DNA of 64,000 bases. Source: M3007 sp964539805. GTDB taxonomy: Bacteria > Bacteroidota > Bacteroidia > Chitinophagales > Saprospiraceae. The position numbers were made by a program, and so were the translations under genes. The notes under the pieces were generated by a model. The model worked only from the letters and a program-made list of their open reading frames with translations, searched no databases and was not told where the DNA came from. The stretch is taken from contig CAZIKN010000009.1 in NCBI GenBank assembly GCA_964539805.1, positions 27,651-91,650 on the forward strand, written 5' to 3'. Below, piece by piece: positions 33,261 through 43,330 of this stretch (its first letter is position 1; every line of letters starts with the position of its first letter).

Positions 33261-34664
33261 TTACAGGATTACAGCTTTTGTGGCGTCAAGAATAGCTCGG
33301 CACTCGTGGGCACTGGGAGCTTGTGCATACACGCGCAACACGGGTTCAGTGCCAGAAGTACGAATCATAACCCATTTTTCATCCCCCAAGAGGAATTTCC
33401 AGCCATCTAAATCATCCACACCTTTTACCTGATAGCTGCCAAAAGTTGTGTAAGCGCGGCGCTTGCAGTGGTCAATAATATTGGCTTTTTGGGCTTCGGT
33501 GATACGCAGATCATCACGATCAAATGCAAAAGCGCCAACCTCATCATACACCTCCTGCACCAGCCCTTTGATTGTTTTGCCTGTACGGGCCATAAACTCA
33601 AACACTAAAAGGCCCATCCATACCCCGTCACGCTCCGGGATATGGCCTTTTACTGCAAGACCGCCACTTTCTTCACCACCCACGAGGACATCCTCGTTGG
33701 TCATGATTTCAGCAATGTATTTGAAGCCAACCTTGGTGATTTCATAGGGTAAGCCGAATTTTTCGGCCATTTTTTTCAATTTGTCGGTTACGGAGAAGGT
33801 GAAAACTACTTTGCCGCTCATACCTTTATACTTGTGCAGGTACAACAGCAGTATAAGCAGCAGGTGATGGCTATCCACGAAATTTCCATCTTCGTCATAC
33901 ATACCGATACGGTCAGCATCGCCGTCATTGGCTAAGCCGGCAGTAATTTTCGGATCTTTGCGAATAAGTTCGCTTAGTTGGGTAAGGTTGCGGTGTATAG
34001 GCTCAGGAGCTTGCCCGTGCATACCAGGATTTAGGTCGCAGTGCAGCCGTACGGTTTTTGGGAGCAATTTTTTTACGGCATTTTGGCCGGCACCGTACAT
34101 GGCGTCATAGGCAATTTTTCCTGCGGCAGCCTTTATCAGTTTAAGGTCAAAATTCTTTTTGGCGTGTTTGAGGTACATATCCTCAAGATTGGCCTCAAAG
34201 AGCAGTTTTTTCTCCACCAAATCATTTAAGGAGGGAAGGTGTTCAATACTGCATTTTTCAGGTATCAATTCTTCCACTGCGGCAATATCAGAAGGGATCA
34301 TTGGGCCGCCGTAAGAAGCTTTCAACTTGTAGCCATTATAGGATGGTGGATTATGGCTTGCCGTAATCACAATACCAAGATCGGCTTTTAATTTGACTAC
34401 ACCAAGGCTAACCATTGGGGTACTCACGAAACCGCCGCTGGCAATGTGTACTTTAATGCCATAGTGCCCTAAAACACGGGCAGTGGTAGAGGCAAAAAGC
34501 AAACCGCCAAAGCGACAATCAAAACCGATGACGGCTTTTTTCATTTTTTGCTTTTTCATGAACAGTGCAGTGGCTTCAGCCACGCGCATGACATTGTCAA
34601 CGGTGTAATCATCTGCGATAATCGCACGCCAGCCGTCGGTACCAAATTTGATTGGAGTAGCCAT
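33261..34664 (-). CDS. phosphoglucomutase/phosphomannomutase family protein
   Basis: A 467-residue alpha-D-phosphohexomutase that moves phosphate between C1 and C6 of a hexose, feeding sugar nucleotide or glycogen pathways. The active-site serine is S103 in 'TASHNPPSYNGYK'. The metal loop 'DGDADRIG' is at 247-254, the sugar loop 'GGEESGGL' follows, and the phosphate loop 'IRTSGTEPVLRVY' is near the C-terminus. Whether the sugar is glucose or mannose cannot be fixed from the sequence; 'EESGG' is compatible with both. It stands alone on the minus strand with a large terminator-like element after its stop. Confidence 0.9.
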   Translation of the reverse strand: MATPIKFGTDGWRAIIADDYTVDNVMRVAEATALFMKKQKMKKAVIGFDCRFGGLLFASTTARVLGHYGIKVHIASGGFVSTPMVSLGVVKLKADLGIVITASHNPPSYNGYKLKASYGGPMIPSDIAAVEELIPEKCSIEHLPSLNDLVEKKLLFEANLEDMYLKHAKKNFDLKLIKAAAGKIAYDAMYGAGQNAVKKLLPKTVRLHCDLNPGMHGQAPEPIHRNLTQLSELIRKDPKITAGLANDGDADRIGMYDEDGNFVDSHHLLLILLLYLHKYKGMSGKVVFTFSVTDKLKKMAEKFGLPYEITKVGFKYIAEIMTNEDVLVGGEESGGLAVKGHIPERDGVWMGLLVFEFMARTGKTIKGLVQEVYDEVGAFAFDRDDLRITEAQKANIIDHCKRRAYTTFGSYQVKGVDDLDGWKFLLGDEKWVMIRTSGTEPVLRVYAQAPSAHECRAILDATKAVIL

Positions 34665-34825
34665 TATTTTGTTGAATTAGTTAAAATTGTTGATGTAATG
34701 ATCAAGATGCTGTGCTATGATCCGAATAGAACATTCCGGAGCATTAAAATTCTTGGAACAAAGGGGAGCAATCCATATCACTCCTTCCAAGATGCAGCAA
34801 AGGTGTAAAATTGTTTGAAATTAGT

Positions 34826-35287
34826 TCAGATACCGGCCATAACTTTATCTAAAAATGCATCGCAAGCGTCATCCAGCATCTGAAAAACGGCTTCAAAGCC
34901 ATCATCATCATAGTAGGGATCAGGGACACTTCGGTTTTCAGTTGGGTAGCTTTCGTTGAGTATAAGGCGCACCTTTTCACGGTATTCATCTGTGGCCGCC
35001 AACCGAAGGACATCTCGCTGGTTTTGGGTATCCATGACAAAAATAAGATCAAAATGCTCAAAATCAATGGGTTGTATCTGTCTTGCGCGTTGGTTTGTAA
35101 TGTCAATCCCAAATTTTTTTGCAGTGGCAATAGATCGGGGATCAGGGCGGTCCCCCACATGCCAATATCCTGTGCCAGCACTATCTACGTTCCAGTTAAG
35201 TTTTCTTTGCGTGATTTTTTGCTGCATGATACCCTCTGCAAGAGGGCTGCGGCAAATATTTCCGAGGCAAACCATTAGTATGCGCAT
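34826..35287 (-). CDS. low-molecular-weight protein-tyrosine phosphatase
   Basis: A 153-residue cytoplasmic phosphatase that removes phosphate from tyrosines, often on polysaccharide-export kinases. The N-terminal P loop is 'CLGNICRSP' (Cys7, Arg13) and the general acid is Asp123 in 'VPDPYYDDDGF'. ATG 35287 ('MRILMVCLGNI') is the right start; the longer ORF to 35368 would overlap the upstream protease gene. It lies 19 bp after the secreted subtilase gene on the same strand, so it is probably translated from the same mRNA. No tyrosine kinase is nearby. Confidence 0.92.
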   Translation of the reverse strand: MRILMVCLGNICRSPLAEGIMQQKITQRKLNWNVDSAGTGYWHVGDRPDPRSIATAKKFGIDITNQRARQIQPIDFEHFDLIFVMDTQNQRDVLRLAATDEYREKVRLILNESYPTENRSVPDPYYDDDGFEAVFQMLDDACDAFLDKVMAGI

Positions 35288-35306
35288 ATTGTACTGTAAA
35301 GCTTGT

Positions 35307-37964
35307 TTAGGGTATGGGAGAAACCAGGAATTTTCCGGTATAAGCCTGGCCATTAGCGTATGCTTCAATGATGTAAATTCCTGTATTCCAGTCTTGTACA
35401 GATAGATTTATTTGTGAATTATTATTGAAATCTTTAGTGTACATCAGTTGCCCAAATGTATTGTATATGTTTATGGTTTGGGCTGGTTCAGGCAAATCAA
35501 TGCTTAAATTCTTTGCAGCTGGCTGAGGATAAATACGCATCGTTCCTTTTGATTCGGACACTTGGCTTAAAATATTGCTCGGATCAATATTGACACAATA
35601 ATCCTCCACCTCACCGAACCCGAAAAGTTCACAAGGCTCAGGGCTTTTTGCGATGGGAGAGCCTGCAAACTTCATGCTTACCCGCAAACGGGTCACTAAT
35701 CGTTGTTTTACATTAGGTATGGCGATAAATCCATTGGCGGTTGCTTCAAGGGCAAAGCCGGGATCAAAGACTGTCTCCCCAAGATCATCAAAGTCGCCAT
35801 CCGCATTCAGATCAAGAAATATGCGAAAAAACTCTTTGTAAGGCTGACCATTAAACCCGGGACTAATACTTACAGGCACGAGTGTGTTGGCTTTAAGGTT
35901 AATGGTTTGGTCCGTAAACGCTTGATAACCATTACTTTTTGGGGATTTGTTGGTAAATGTCCCGATGGTAAAACTTTCTATCCATTCGTCATCTGCATGT
36001 GTGGCTTTTGAGTTACAGTAGCTTTGTTCCAAACAGGATCCACAGCCTGAAGTTTGTACAAAAAAGGAGGAGGAAAAATCTGTTTTTGCTAACGCGCAAT
36101 GGGTCAGTATTTGAATTTCATAGTTGGTACAGGCCTGCAGGTTTTCAATCTTGATGTTGTTATCCTGCGTATATACTTGGGCCCAGTCAACATCTTTTGA
36201 ACGATACCTGAGGGTGTAACCCGATGCGGCATCAACATTTACCCAGGTGATTTGTGCACTATTATTTGTTGATTTAACTACATGGCTGAGTTCATTAGGG
36301 GCTGTGCAGCATCCACTTGATTGAAAAAACCGCACGAGAGACCATGAACTGCTGTCTTGGGGGGTACATTTGGTCTGCATAGCATACTGATAAGTATGAC
36401 AATTTAAGAGTTTACTGACGACAAAGCCATTGTGTACATTATCATATATAACCCAAGGCTGGCTGTCGTCCTCCCTGATGCGCAATCGTACAATATGATT
36501 ATCTTGTTGTTGCACCCAATTAAAAGCGGCTTCATTGGGCTTGTCATTATTAACGGTTATGGCAAAGGGGGCAGTGCATGAAGGGCATGACTCTTCATAG
36601 GTTTTTAACAATCGGAATAAATTCAGGCGCCCGCCGCTTAGGGTTATGCCTTCTAAGGAAGGATTGGGATGAACGCTACCCAACAGAATTTTTTTGGCAT
36701 GATAGGCTGCTTCTGCCGGATCCGTTTTCATTTCACTGATCAACATGGGGCAGGGCGAGGAATAAAGTAGGCCAATAGCTCCACTTACCTGTGGTGCTGC
36801 AAACGAGGTGCCGCTGACCCGTCCGTAGCTGTTACCGGCGGTGGTACTGAATACTTCCTCTCCAAATGCTCCAAGGTCAATGTGTGTTTTGCCCCACGCG
36901 GCCTCTTTTACTTTTTCATCGTTTTTGTTTATGTTTGTCACGGTGACCAAGTAATCGCTATTGCAGGAAGTGGGCAGATCGCCAACGATATCCACATCAA
37001 TGGCTTTATTGGCTGTTGCTGCAATACTGAGAATACCCTTTTTGCCTAATGAATCAAAAACGGCACACCACAGGGGTGCTTGTGTTGGAGAGCCATAATC
37101 TGTTCCAAATGAGCAATTTACTGATACAACAAAAGATCCAGCCCTGCCTTTAGTGGTATTATAGGCATGGCGAGCATTTAAAATATAGTCATAAGCAGCG
37201 AGTACATCGGCCATGGTACCACCTGCTGCAACAAACAGCATCTTTACTTGCCAGTTTATTCCGCTTGTGCCCATATTGTTATTGCCGCGCGCCCCTATAA
37301 TACCCGCAATGGGTGTTCCATGGCTTTTGGTCAAGCCACTGATATCATCATTTAAGGTTGTTACGTTCCAGCCTCTGTAATCATCAATGTAACCATTTTT
37401 GTCTTCATCTTGGTTGTTATTGGGGATTTCAGCGTGGTTTATCCAGAGGTTGTCGGCGAGGTCAGGGTGAGTATAATCAAGGCCACTGTCAATCATAGCC
37501 ACTACAATTGTGTCACCAGCCGGGGTGAGCCCTCCGGTACTGATGTCCCAAGCTTCTTTGGCATCAAGGTCAATGGGTGGCAATGCCGGGGGGCTGGTAG
37601 AATCCGCACTGTGTAACTGCCATTGGTGTGGCAACTGGGGGTCATTTGGCAAACTCCGTTTATCCAACAGGAAGTTAAGTTGCGCAGCATAAACTTCCGG
37701 TTGATGGTTAAGCCAATCAATAGCGCGGTATTCCAGGTCATCAGTTGCTTTAATCAACCATATTTGCTGTGCGGGGGCAATATGTTTTTGCAAGGAAATT
37801 TTCCCCTGAAAATATATGGCCATACGATGTGCAAGTTCATCTACATTGGCCTTGGGGTTTAAGCCTGCCAATATTTCCCCTTGTACAAAAGGCAATTGTT
37901 GTGCTCGTACGAGGACTAAACCCAAGCAGCCAAACAGCACTATCAGTAACAAACGATTTATCAT
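35307..37964 (-). CDS. secreted S8 (subtilisin-like) protease with fibronectin-like, GEVED and T9SS domains
   Basis: An 885-residue exported protease. I chose ATG 37964, which starts a signal peptide ('MINRLLLIVLFGCLGLVLV'). Domains: propeptide (~25-105); S8 catalytic domain (~130-470) with Asp159 in 'MIDSGLDYTHPDL', His215 in 'SHGTPIAGI' and Ser387 in 'GTSFAAPQVSG'; two fibronectin III-like modules (~485-660); a GEVED domain (~670-800, 'FGFGEVEDYCVNI'); and a T9SS type A tail ('RIYPQPAAKNLSIDLPE' to the end). It should digest proteins outside the cell or mature other surface proteins. Minus-strand TAACTTTG at 38097-38090 is a possible -7 element. It shares an mRNA with the small phosphatase gene downstream. 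Confidence 0.92.
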   Translation of the reverse strand: MINRLLLIVLFGCLGLVLVRAQQLPFVQGEILAGLNPKANVDELAHRMAIYFQGKISLQKHIAPAQQIWLIKATDDLEYRAIDWLNHQPEVYAAQLNFLLDKRSLPNDPQLPHQWQLHSADSTSPPALPPIDLDAKEAWDISTGGLTPAGDTIVVAMIDSGLDYTHPDLADNLWINHAEIPNNNQDEDKNGYIDDYRGWNVTTLNDDISGLTKSHGTPIAGIIGARGNNNMGTSGINWQVKMLFVAAGGTMADVLAAYDYILNARHAYNTTKGRAGSFVVSVNCSFGTDYGSPTQAPLWCAVFDSLGKKGILSIAATANKAIDVDIVGDLPTSCNSDYLVTVTNINKNDEKVKEAAWGKTHIDLGAFGEEVFSTTAGNSYGRVSGTSFAAPQVSGAIGLLYSSPCPMLISEMKTDPAEAAYHAKKILLGSVHPNPSLEGITLSGGRLNLFRLLKTYEESCPSCTAPFAITVNNDKPNEAAFNWVQQQDNHIVRLRIREDDSQPWVIYDNVHNGFVVSKLLNCHTYQYAMQTKCTPQDSSSWSLVRFFQSSGCCTAPNELSHVVKSTNNSAQITWVNVDAASGYTLRYRSKDVDWAQVYTQDNNIKIENLQACTNYEIQILTHCALAKTDFSSSFFVQTSGCGSCLEQSYCNSKATHADDEWIESFTIGTFTNKSPKSNGYQAFTDQTINLKANTLVPVSISPGFNGQPYKEFFRIFLDLNADGDFDDLGETVFDPGFALEATANGFIAIPNVKQRLVTRLRVSMKFAGSPIAKSPEPCELFGFGEVEDYCVNIDPSNILSQVSESKGTMRIYPQPAAKNLSIDLPEPAQTINIYNTFGQLMYTKDFNNNSQINLSVQDWNTGIYIIEAYANGQAYTGKFLVSPIP

Positions 37965-38099
37965 ATCAATTTTAGAGACAAAGGCTAAATCCATGTGCAA
38001 GCCCAAACCTATGGTGCAAAAATTCAACTTTGCCCGAAAAGGTTGTGCCTAAAATTGGCATATTCAAGGTTTTTACTGATCTTTTAGTTGCAAAGTTAA

Positions 38100-38588
38100 C
38101 TAATCCAGCACATTTCCTACTAATCCGGTAAGTCCTCCGGCTATTTTGACGGCCATTTTTGTAACAAATGCATATTGTTTGTATTTGCGTTTGAATTTTG
38201 GCGCAAGGTCAATCAAGTCTTTCAGGTAAGGCTTTTTGGTGACCCGCGCACCGTAGGCTACTTTATCCAAAGCATTCATTTTGCTTTGCCATGCTGCGGC
38301 TTCAGCCAGTATTTTATCCATGGAAGCTAAGTTCTGGTCGTGGTACTTTTTTACGTATTTGATACCTTTGACTGGGTTTATAAATTTCAGGTCCTCTTTT
38401 AAAAAAGCAACATAATCTGACAACAGGCCATCTAAGCGCTGTTCAGTGGAATAACTCGGCGCTTTTAATTGCACATAATTGTTTCGGTGTGCTTTGAGCC
38501 ACTTGTTCTGCTGTAAGGTGGCGCATCCGTTGAAGGTGAATAACAAGATGAATAGGGAGGATAATTTGAAAATGTTCGAAACCGACAT
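38100..38588 (-). CDS. lipoprotein of unknown function
   Basis: A 162-residue predicted lipoprotein with an N-terminal signal and lipobox 'FNGC' (Cys22, 'LLFTFNGCATLQQ'). The body is helical and basic, rich in Lys and Tyr ('YVKKYHDQNLASMDKILAEA', 'LAPKFKRKYKQYAFV'), and ends with a hydrophobic Gly-rich segment ('MAVKIAGGLTGLVGNVLD') that could be a second membrane contact. I do not recognise a family. It lies 135 bp upstream of the protease gene on the same strand; a -7 like element for the protease gene begins just after its stop, so the two are probably separate units. Confidence 0.6.
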   Translation of the reverse strand: MSVSNIFKLSSLFILLFTFNGCATLQQNKWLKAHRNNYVQLKAPSYSTEQRLDGLLSDYVAFLKEDLKFINPVKGIKYVKKYHDQNLASMDKILAEAAAWQSKMNALDKVAYGARVTKKPYLKDLIDLAPKFKRKYKQYAFVTKMAVKIAGGLTGLVGNVLD

Positions 38589-38839
38589 GCTATAGATTAC
38601 GTAGTGATATGATGAGCCTTAATATCGAAAATGTTCGGTTTGTAGTATAGTGAGCCTGAATTTTGTGGTCTCAAAATAATTTACAGGTATATATTTCTTT
38701 CGGAAAGTGTTTTTTAGCCACTTAAGGTCTCTTTTTTAGCCATTGGCTAATTTTTGCTAATAAATATTAGCAGATCGGTACTTCTTTGCATCTTCATTTT
38801 GAACCCTGTAATAGGGAATATTTTTATTGTAATACAAAC

Positions 38840-41800
38840 ATGATCAACGTACAACGACAAACGCGCCTTTTCCGATTTGGCGGAATAATCCTTGGAGCCT
38901 TAATTTGGTTGGCCAACTCGGGCAATCCACCCACAGGCCGTACCAATGCACCCTTTGATGGCAGTTGCAACGACTGCCATAGCGGGGGCAACTATAATGG
39001 TACCGTAGAAATTAATGGCTTGCCGGGCACTATTGCCCCCAATACAACTTACAACCTAAGCCTCACCATGACTCCTACAAGCGGCAGCCCCGTCCGTGGC
39101 GGTTTTCAGGTGGTTGTAGTGGATGGGAACAATGCCAATTCGGGTAATATTAATAATTCTAATGCACAATCGGGTACCGAGTTTTTTAATACAAGGGAGT
39201 ATCTGGAGCACAGAAATCCCAAAAACTTTGGTGGAAACCCGATTACCTGGGATTTTACATGGCAGTCGCCGGCCTCTGCTGCAGGCAATACGATTAAATT
39301 TTACTACATTGGTAATTTTTGCAACGGGAGTGGTGATAATGGGGATATTGCCTTCTCCGGGCTAGAAACCCTGACTTTTGAAGGCGGACCTCCACTCACC
39401 TGCCAAATCACTAATCAAACCAATGTGGATTGCTTTGGTGGCAATACGGGCAGTGCCACCGTGGAAGCTGATGGTGGAAATCCTCCATACACCTATAAAT
39501 GGAACAACAATCAAACAACACAAACTGCGGTTAACCTTATTGCTGGCACCTACACCGTCACAGTGACTGGTGGAGGTACGGCTACGGCCACGGTTGTAAT
39601 CACCCAATCGCCGCAAATATCGGCCTCGGCAACCGTCAATAACCCCATCACCTGTGCCAATCCAGCTGCTACGGTGACGGCATCAGCCTCAGGTGGCGCA
39701 GGAGGCTTCTCGTTTGCATGGTCCAATGGGGATACCGGAAATCCGGCATCATATAGTAATGCTGGTCCTGGCAATGTGACCATTACTGATAACCTTGGTT
39801 GTACTAAAGTGGCTACTTTTACAGTCAACAGTAATACCACGGAACCCAATGCTGTTGCTACGGCACCTTCGGCATTTACTTGTACCAACCCAACCATGAC
39901 TTTGAGTGGAAATGGTTCATCCGTGGGGGCCAACTTTTCTTATTCTTGGACGGCAAGCGGCGGCGGCACCATTCTTTCCGGGGGCAACACGCTCAATCCG
40001 TTGGTTAGTGGTTGTGGTACCTACACTCTTTTGGTCACCAATAATATCAATGGTTGTACAAAAGAAGCCAGTGTTACCCCTACGTGCAATATAAATTTAC
40101 CTTCACTAACAACCACTGGGAACACTATCACCTGTACCAATGCCTCGGTTGTGATTACGGCCAGTTCAAATGCAAGCAATCCCGCCTATGCCTGGGCCGG
40201 CCCGAATTTTAATTCCAACCAGCAAAACCCAACGGTCACTACGGCTGGTATATACACCTGTACAGTGACCAATACGGCCAATGGTTGTTCCAAAACCGCT
40301 ACAGCTACGGTGGCACAAAATACCACGGCGCCGAGTGCAAATGCCGTTGGTACGGGCCTTAACTGCGTCATAACCAGTGACACCATTTTTGGCAGCTCCA
40401 ATACCAATGGTGTGACCTATACTTGGACAGGCCCTAATGGATTTACATCGAGTAGTCAGAATCCAATTGTTTCGTTATCAGGTGATTATATTTTAAAAGT
40501 TGATAACCCAGTAAATGGTTGTGCTTCTTTAGATACCGCAGTCGTAAGTTCAAATACGGCTATCCCCAATCTGACCGTCGTTGGCGCAACGATCACTTGC
40601 ACTATTACTACGGTGCAGATCTGTGCCAATTCTACGACACCAAATCTTACGTACGCATGGAGTAGCCCCAATGGATTTACATCAACGGTAGCCTGCCCGA
40701 ATGTAAGTCAGGAAGGGACATATACCGTAACGATAACCAATGGTGACAATGGTTGTACCAATACCGGTTCAACAACAGTTAACCTTGATGCGGCACTACC
40801 AAGTGTTAATATTGCTCCACCTGCTAACCTGAACTGCAACACGCTAACGGTGACCATCAATGCCTCAACTTCTTCAAACGGATCAAACTTCACCTATAGT
40901 TGGACCACCACAAACGGCAATATTCAGAGTGGTGCAGATACCCCTACACCCGTCGTAAGTGCTGCGGGTACCTATAACTTATTGATAACCAATACAGCAA
41001 ACGGCTGTACAGCTACCGGAACAGCTACGGTTGTACAGACCCCGGCTGTTACGGCATCCACAACATCAACCAATGTGAGTTGCAATGGCGGGAATAATGG
41101 TTCTGTTACTGCTGTGCCTGGTGGCGGCAATGGCAGCTATGCATACCTCTGGAGCAGTGGTTCCAGCAGCGCGACAGCATCCAACCTCAGCGCAGGTACT
41201 TATACCGTGACGATAACAGATGGCGAAAACTGTACATCTACCGCATCGGCAATCGTAAGTCAGCCCAGCTTGCTGACCGCCAACGCAACGTCCACCAATC
41301 AAACAGCCGCCGGAGTAAATGATGGCACGGCAACCGCCAACCCTATTGGCGGCACACCCAATTACAGTTATTTATGGAGCAATAACCTGAGTACCCAACA
41401 AATAACAGGGCTTGCTCCGGGAAGTTATACGGTTACCGTTACAGATGCTAACAACTGTACGGTGGTACAAACGGTCAACGTCAATCCCTTCAACTGCAAT
41501 TTGTCTGCCGAGACAAGTTCAAGTAACGTGATCTGTAATGGTGCAGCAAATGGTTCAGCCAGTGTTAGTACCACAGGAGCCAATGGCAATATTGCTTATG
41601 TATGGAGTAACAATCAAACGACCCAAACCATTAGCAACCTTGCTCCAGGTACCTATACTGTAACCGTTAGTGACGCAGCCAACTGTACACAGGTCAAAAA
41701 TGTTAGCATTCTTGAACCACCTGGAATATCACCCAATGCCACAGCTAGCGGTGAAACTGGCGCAGGCCAAAACAATGGGACAGCCACTGCTGCACCAACA

Positions 41801-43120
41801 GGCGGTACTCCGGGCTATACCTATCTTTGGAACAACAATGCCACGACGAACAGTATTACTGGGCTTAGCCCCGGAAACTACACCGTTACGATTACGGATA
41901 GCAAAAACTGTACAGCAACACAAAGTGTATCCGTATCGCCATTCAATTGTATTATGGTGGCAGGCACCAGCACAACTGCCGTATCTTGCTTTGGAGGAAG
42001 TAATGGTACAGCCTCAGCAACAGCTGCGAACAGCACAGGTACCTTGAGCTACAAATGGAGTACAGGCGCTACCAGTATTTCCATCACAGGACTTACCGCC
42101 GGCATTTATACTGTGACGATTACGGATGGTGCTGGATGCACTGATACGGAGATAGCCACAGTCAATCAGCCTCCAGTATTACAGGGCGTTGCTGTGGTAC
42201 TCAATGATGTCAACTGCCCCCTTGAGCCTACCGGACAGGTCAGTTATCAGGCTACGGGAGGTACAGCACCCTATAGTTTCAGCGCATCAGGTGGAACGCC
42301 GACGGGCTTTCCTGCAGGTACTTATACGGTAACAATTACAGATAACAACAGCTGTACTTCAACGGCTACTTTCACCATAAAATCATTGGATGTTACGGTG
42401 CCAAGCATCACTTGCCCGATCAATGTGTCCATTTGCAAGCCCAATACAGGTTTTTATCCTGTGCCAATGGCTGCGGACAATTGTGCCCCTGCTCCCATTG
42501 TTACCTTAGTCAGCGGTGTGCCAAGCGGTAGCAGCTTTGATATAGGTACCACTACGCAAGTGTTCCGCGCTACGGACTTGAGCGGTAATAGCAGTACCTG
42601 TTCCTTTAATGTCACCATTTTTGCATTGCCAACAGCCAGCTACACGGTGACACAGGACACCAATAATATAGGGAAAGGGGCCATTAACCTGACCCCGTCC
42701 ACAGGGCTTTCTCCTTTTTCTTACGAATGGAAAAAGGACGGTGTTTTCTACTCCAAAGAAGAGGACTTGAGCGGACTGAATGCCGGAAACTATTCGGTTA
42801 GCATAAAAGATGCAAACGGGTGTGAAACACTTATTGAAAATATTGTGATCAAAAACGTGGTTGGATCTTATGAACCCAATTGGATAAATACACTCCGACT
42901 TTATCCAAGCCCAACAGAAAGTATGATCCGTTTGGAGGCTACCGATGTTGATATACTTATGGCACAAGTCATGACGCCACAAGGCCGAATGGTTATGAAT
43001 GTTAATCCATCGGATTTACAACAGGAAATAAATGTAACGGAATTGCCCTCAGGTATTTATTATCTTCGTCTGACAACCCGCGAAGGCTGGCAAGGGGTTA
43101 TTAAATGGATAAAAATGTAA
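38840..43120 (+). CDS. giant surface adhesin: choice-of-anchor V, Ig-like and SprB repeats, HYR, T9SS tail
   Basis: A 1426-residue secreted protein. ATG 38840 starts a signal-like segment ('MINVQRQTRLFRFGGIILGA'). Domains in order: choice-of-anchor V module (~28-190) with Cys-x-x-Cys-His at 43-47 ('CNDCHSGG'); many Ig-like/SprB repeats of about 75-85 residues (~195-1190) sharing 'AGTYTVTVT', 'YxWSNxxTTQTIxNLxPG' and 'NCTxT' patterns; an HYR-like module (~1190-1270, 'TCPINVSICKPNTGFYPV'); a further SprB-like unit; and a T9SS type A tail ('LRLYPSPTESMIRLEATD' onward). SprB of Flavobacterium is the mobile gliding adhesin, so adhesion or motility is likely. The CxxCH could bind heme, but in this family it is more likely structural. 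It is a single gene with a strong terminator. Confidence 0.85.
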   Translation: MINVQRQTRLFRFGGIILGALIWLANSGNPPTGRTNAPFDGSCNDCHSGGNYNGTVEINGLPGTIAPNTTYNLSLTMTPTSGSPVRGGFQVVVVDGNNANSGNINNSNAQSGTEFFNTREYLEHRNPKNFGGNPITWDFTWQSPASAAGNTIKFYYIGNFCNGSGDNGDIAFSGLETLTFEGGPPLTCQITNQTNVDCFGGNTGSATVEADGGNPPYTYKWNNNQTTQTAVNLIAGTYTVTVTGGGTATATVVITQSPQISASATVNNPITCANPAATVTASASGGAGGFSFAWSNGDTGNPASYSNAGPGNVTITDNLGCTKVATFTVNSNTTEPNAVATAPSAFTCTNPTMTLSGNGSSVGANFSYSWTASGGGTILSGGNTLNPLVSGCGTYTLLVTNNINGCTKEASVTPTCNINLPSLTTTGNTITCTNASVVITASSNASNPAYAWAGPNFNSNQQNPTVTTAGIYTCTVTNTANGCSKTATATVAQNTTAPSANAVGTGLNCVITSDTIFGSSNTNGVTYTWTGPNGFTSSSQNPIVSLSGDYILKVDNPVNGCASLDTAVVSSNTAIPNLTVVGATITCTITTVQICANSTTPNLTYAWSSPNGFTSTVACPNVSQEGTYTVTITNGDNGCTNTGSTTVNLDAALPSVNIAPPANLNCNTLTVTINASTSSNGSNFTYSWTTTNGNIQSGADTPTPVVSAAGTYNLLITNTANGCTATGTATVVQTPAVTASTTSTNVSCNGGNNGSVTAVPGGGNGSYAYLWSSGSSSATASNLSAGTYTVTITDGENCTSTASAIVSQPSLLTANATSTNQTAAGVNDGTATANPIGGTPNYSYLWSNNLSTQQITGLAPGSYTVTVTDANNCTVVQTVNVNPFNCNLSAETSSSNVICNGAANGSASVSTTGANGNIAYVWSNNQTTQTISNLAPGTYTVTVSDAANCTQVKNVSILEPPGISPNATASGETGAGQNNGTATAAPTGGTPGYTYLWNNNATTNSITGLSPGNYTVTITDSKNCTATQSVSVSPFNCIMVAGTSTTAVSCFGGSNGTASATAANSTGTLSYKWSTGATSISITGLTAGIYTVTITDGAGCTDTEIATVNQPPVLQGVAVVLNDVNCPLEPTGQVSYQATGGTAPYSFSASGGTPTGFPAGTYTVTITDNNSCTSTATFTIKSLDVTVPSITCPINVSICKPNTGFYPVPMAADNCAPAPIVTLVSGVPSGSSFDIGTTTQVFRATDLSGNSSTCSFNVTIFALPTASYTVTQDTNNIGKGAINLTPSTGLSPFSYEWKKDGVFYSKEEDLSGLNAGNYSVSIKDANGCETLIENIVIKNVVGSYEPNWINTLRLYPSPTESMIRLEATDVDILMAQVMTPQGRMVMNVNPSDLQQEINVTELPSGIYYLRLTTREGWQGVIKWIKM

Positions 43121-43154
43121 TCCGTACAGCTGTAGTTTGATGCGACCACAAAAA

Positions 43155-43188
43155 ATGAGCTGTCCCATTAGGGGGCGGCTCATTTTTT
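43155..43188 (+). terminator. terminator of the giant adhesin gene
   Basis: ATGAGCTGTCCC (43155-43166) pairs with GGGGCGGCTCAT (43172-43183), including two G-T pairs, around a 5-nt loop, followed by a run of six T (43183-43188). Confidence 0.8.
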
Positions 43189-43330
43189 ATGGGCATTCCT
43201 CCTGACATTAAAATATTTGCAGATTATTACTACAAACAATTGTTGCGCATTTCCGTTTTGCTTTTTTTTAAAGGACTGAAACGTTTCCGATATTAGACAC
43301 GTCTATTGTTGACATAATTTTACATACCCC

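Noticed and set aside
38840..43120. calling the adhesin SprB itself
   Set aside because: It is far shorter than SprB, has a different N-terminus (choice-of-anchor V) and a type A rather than a gliding type B tail.
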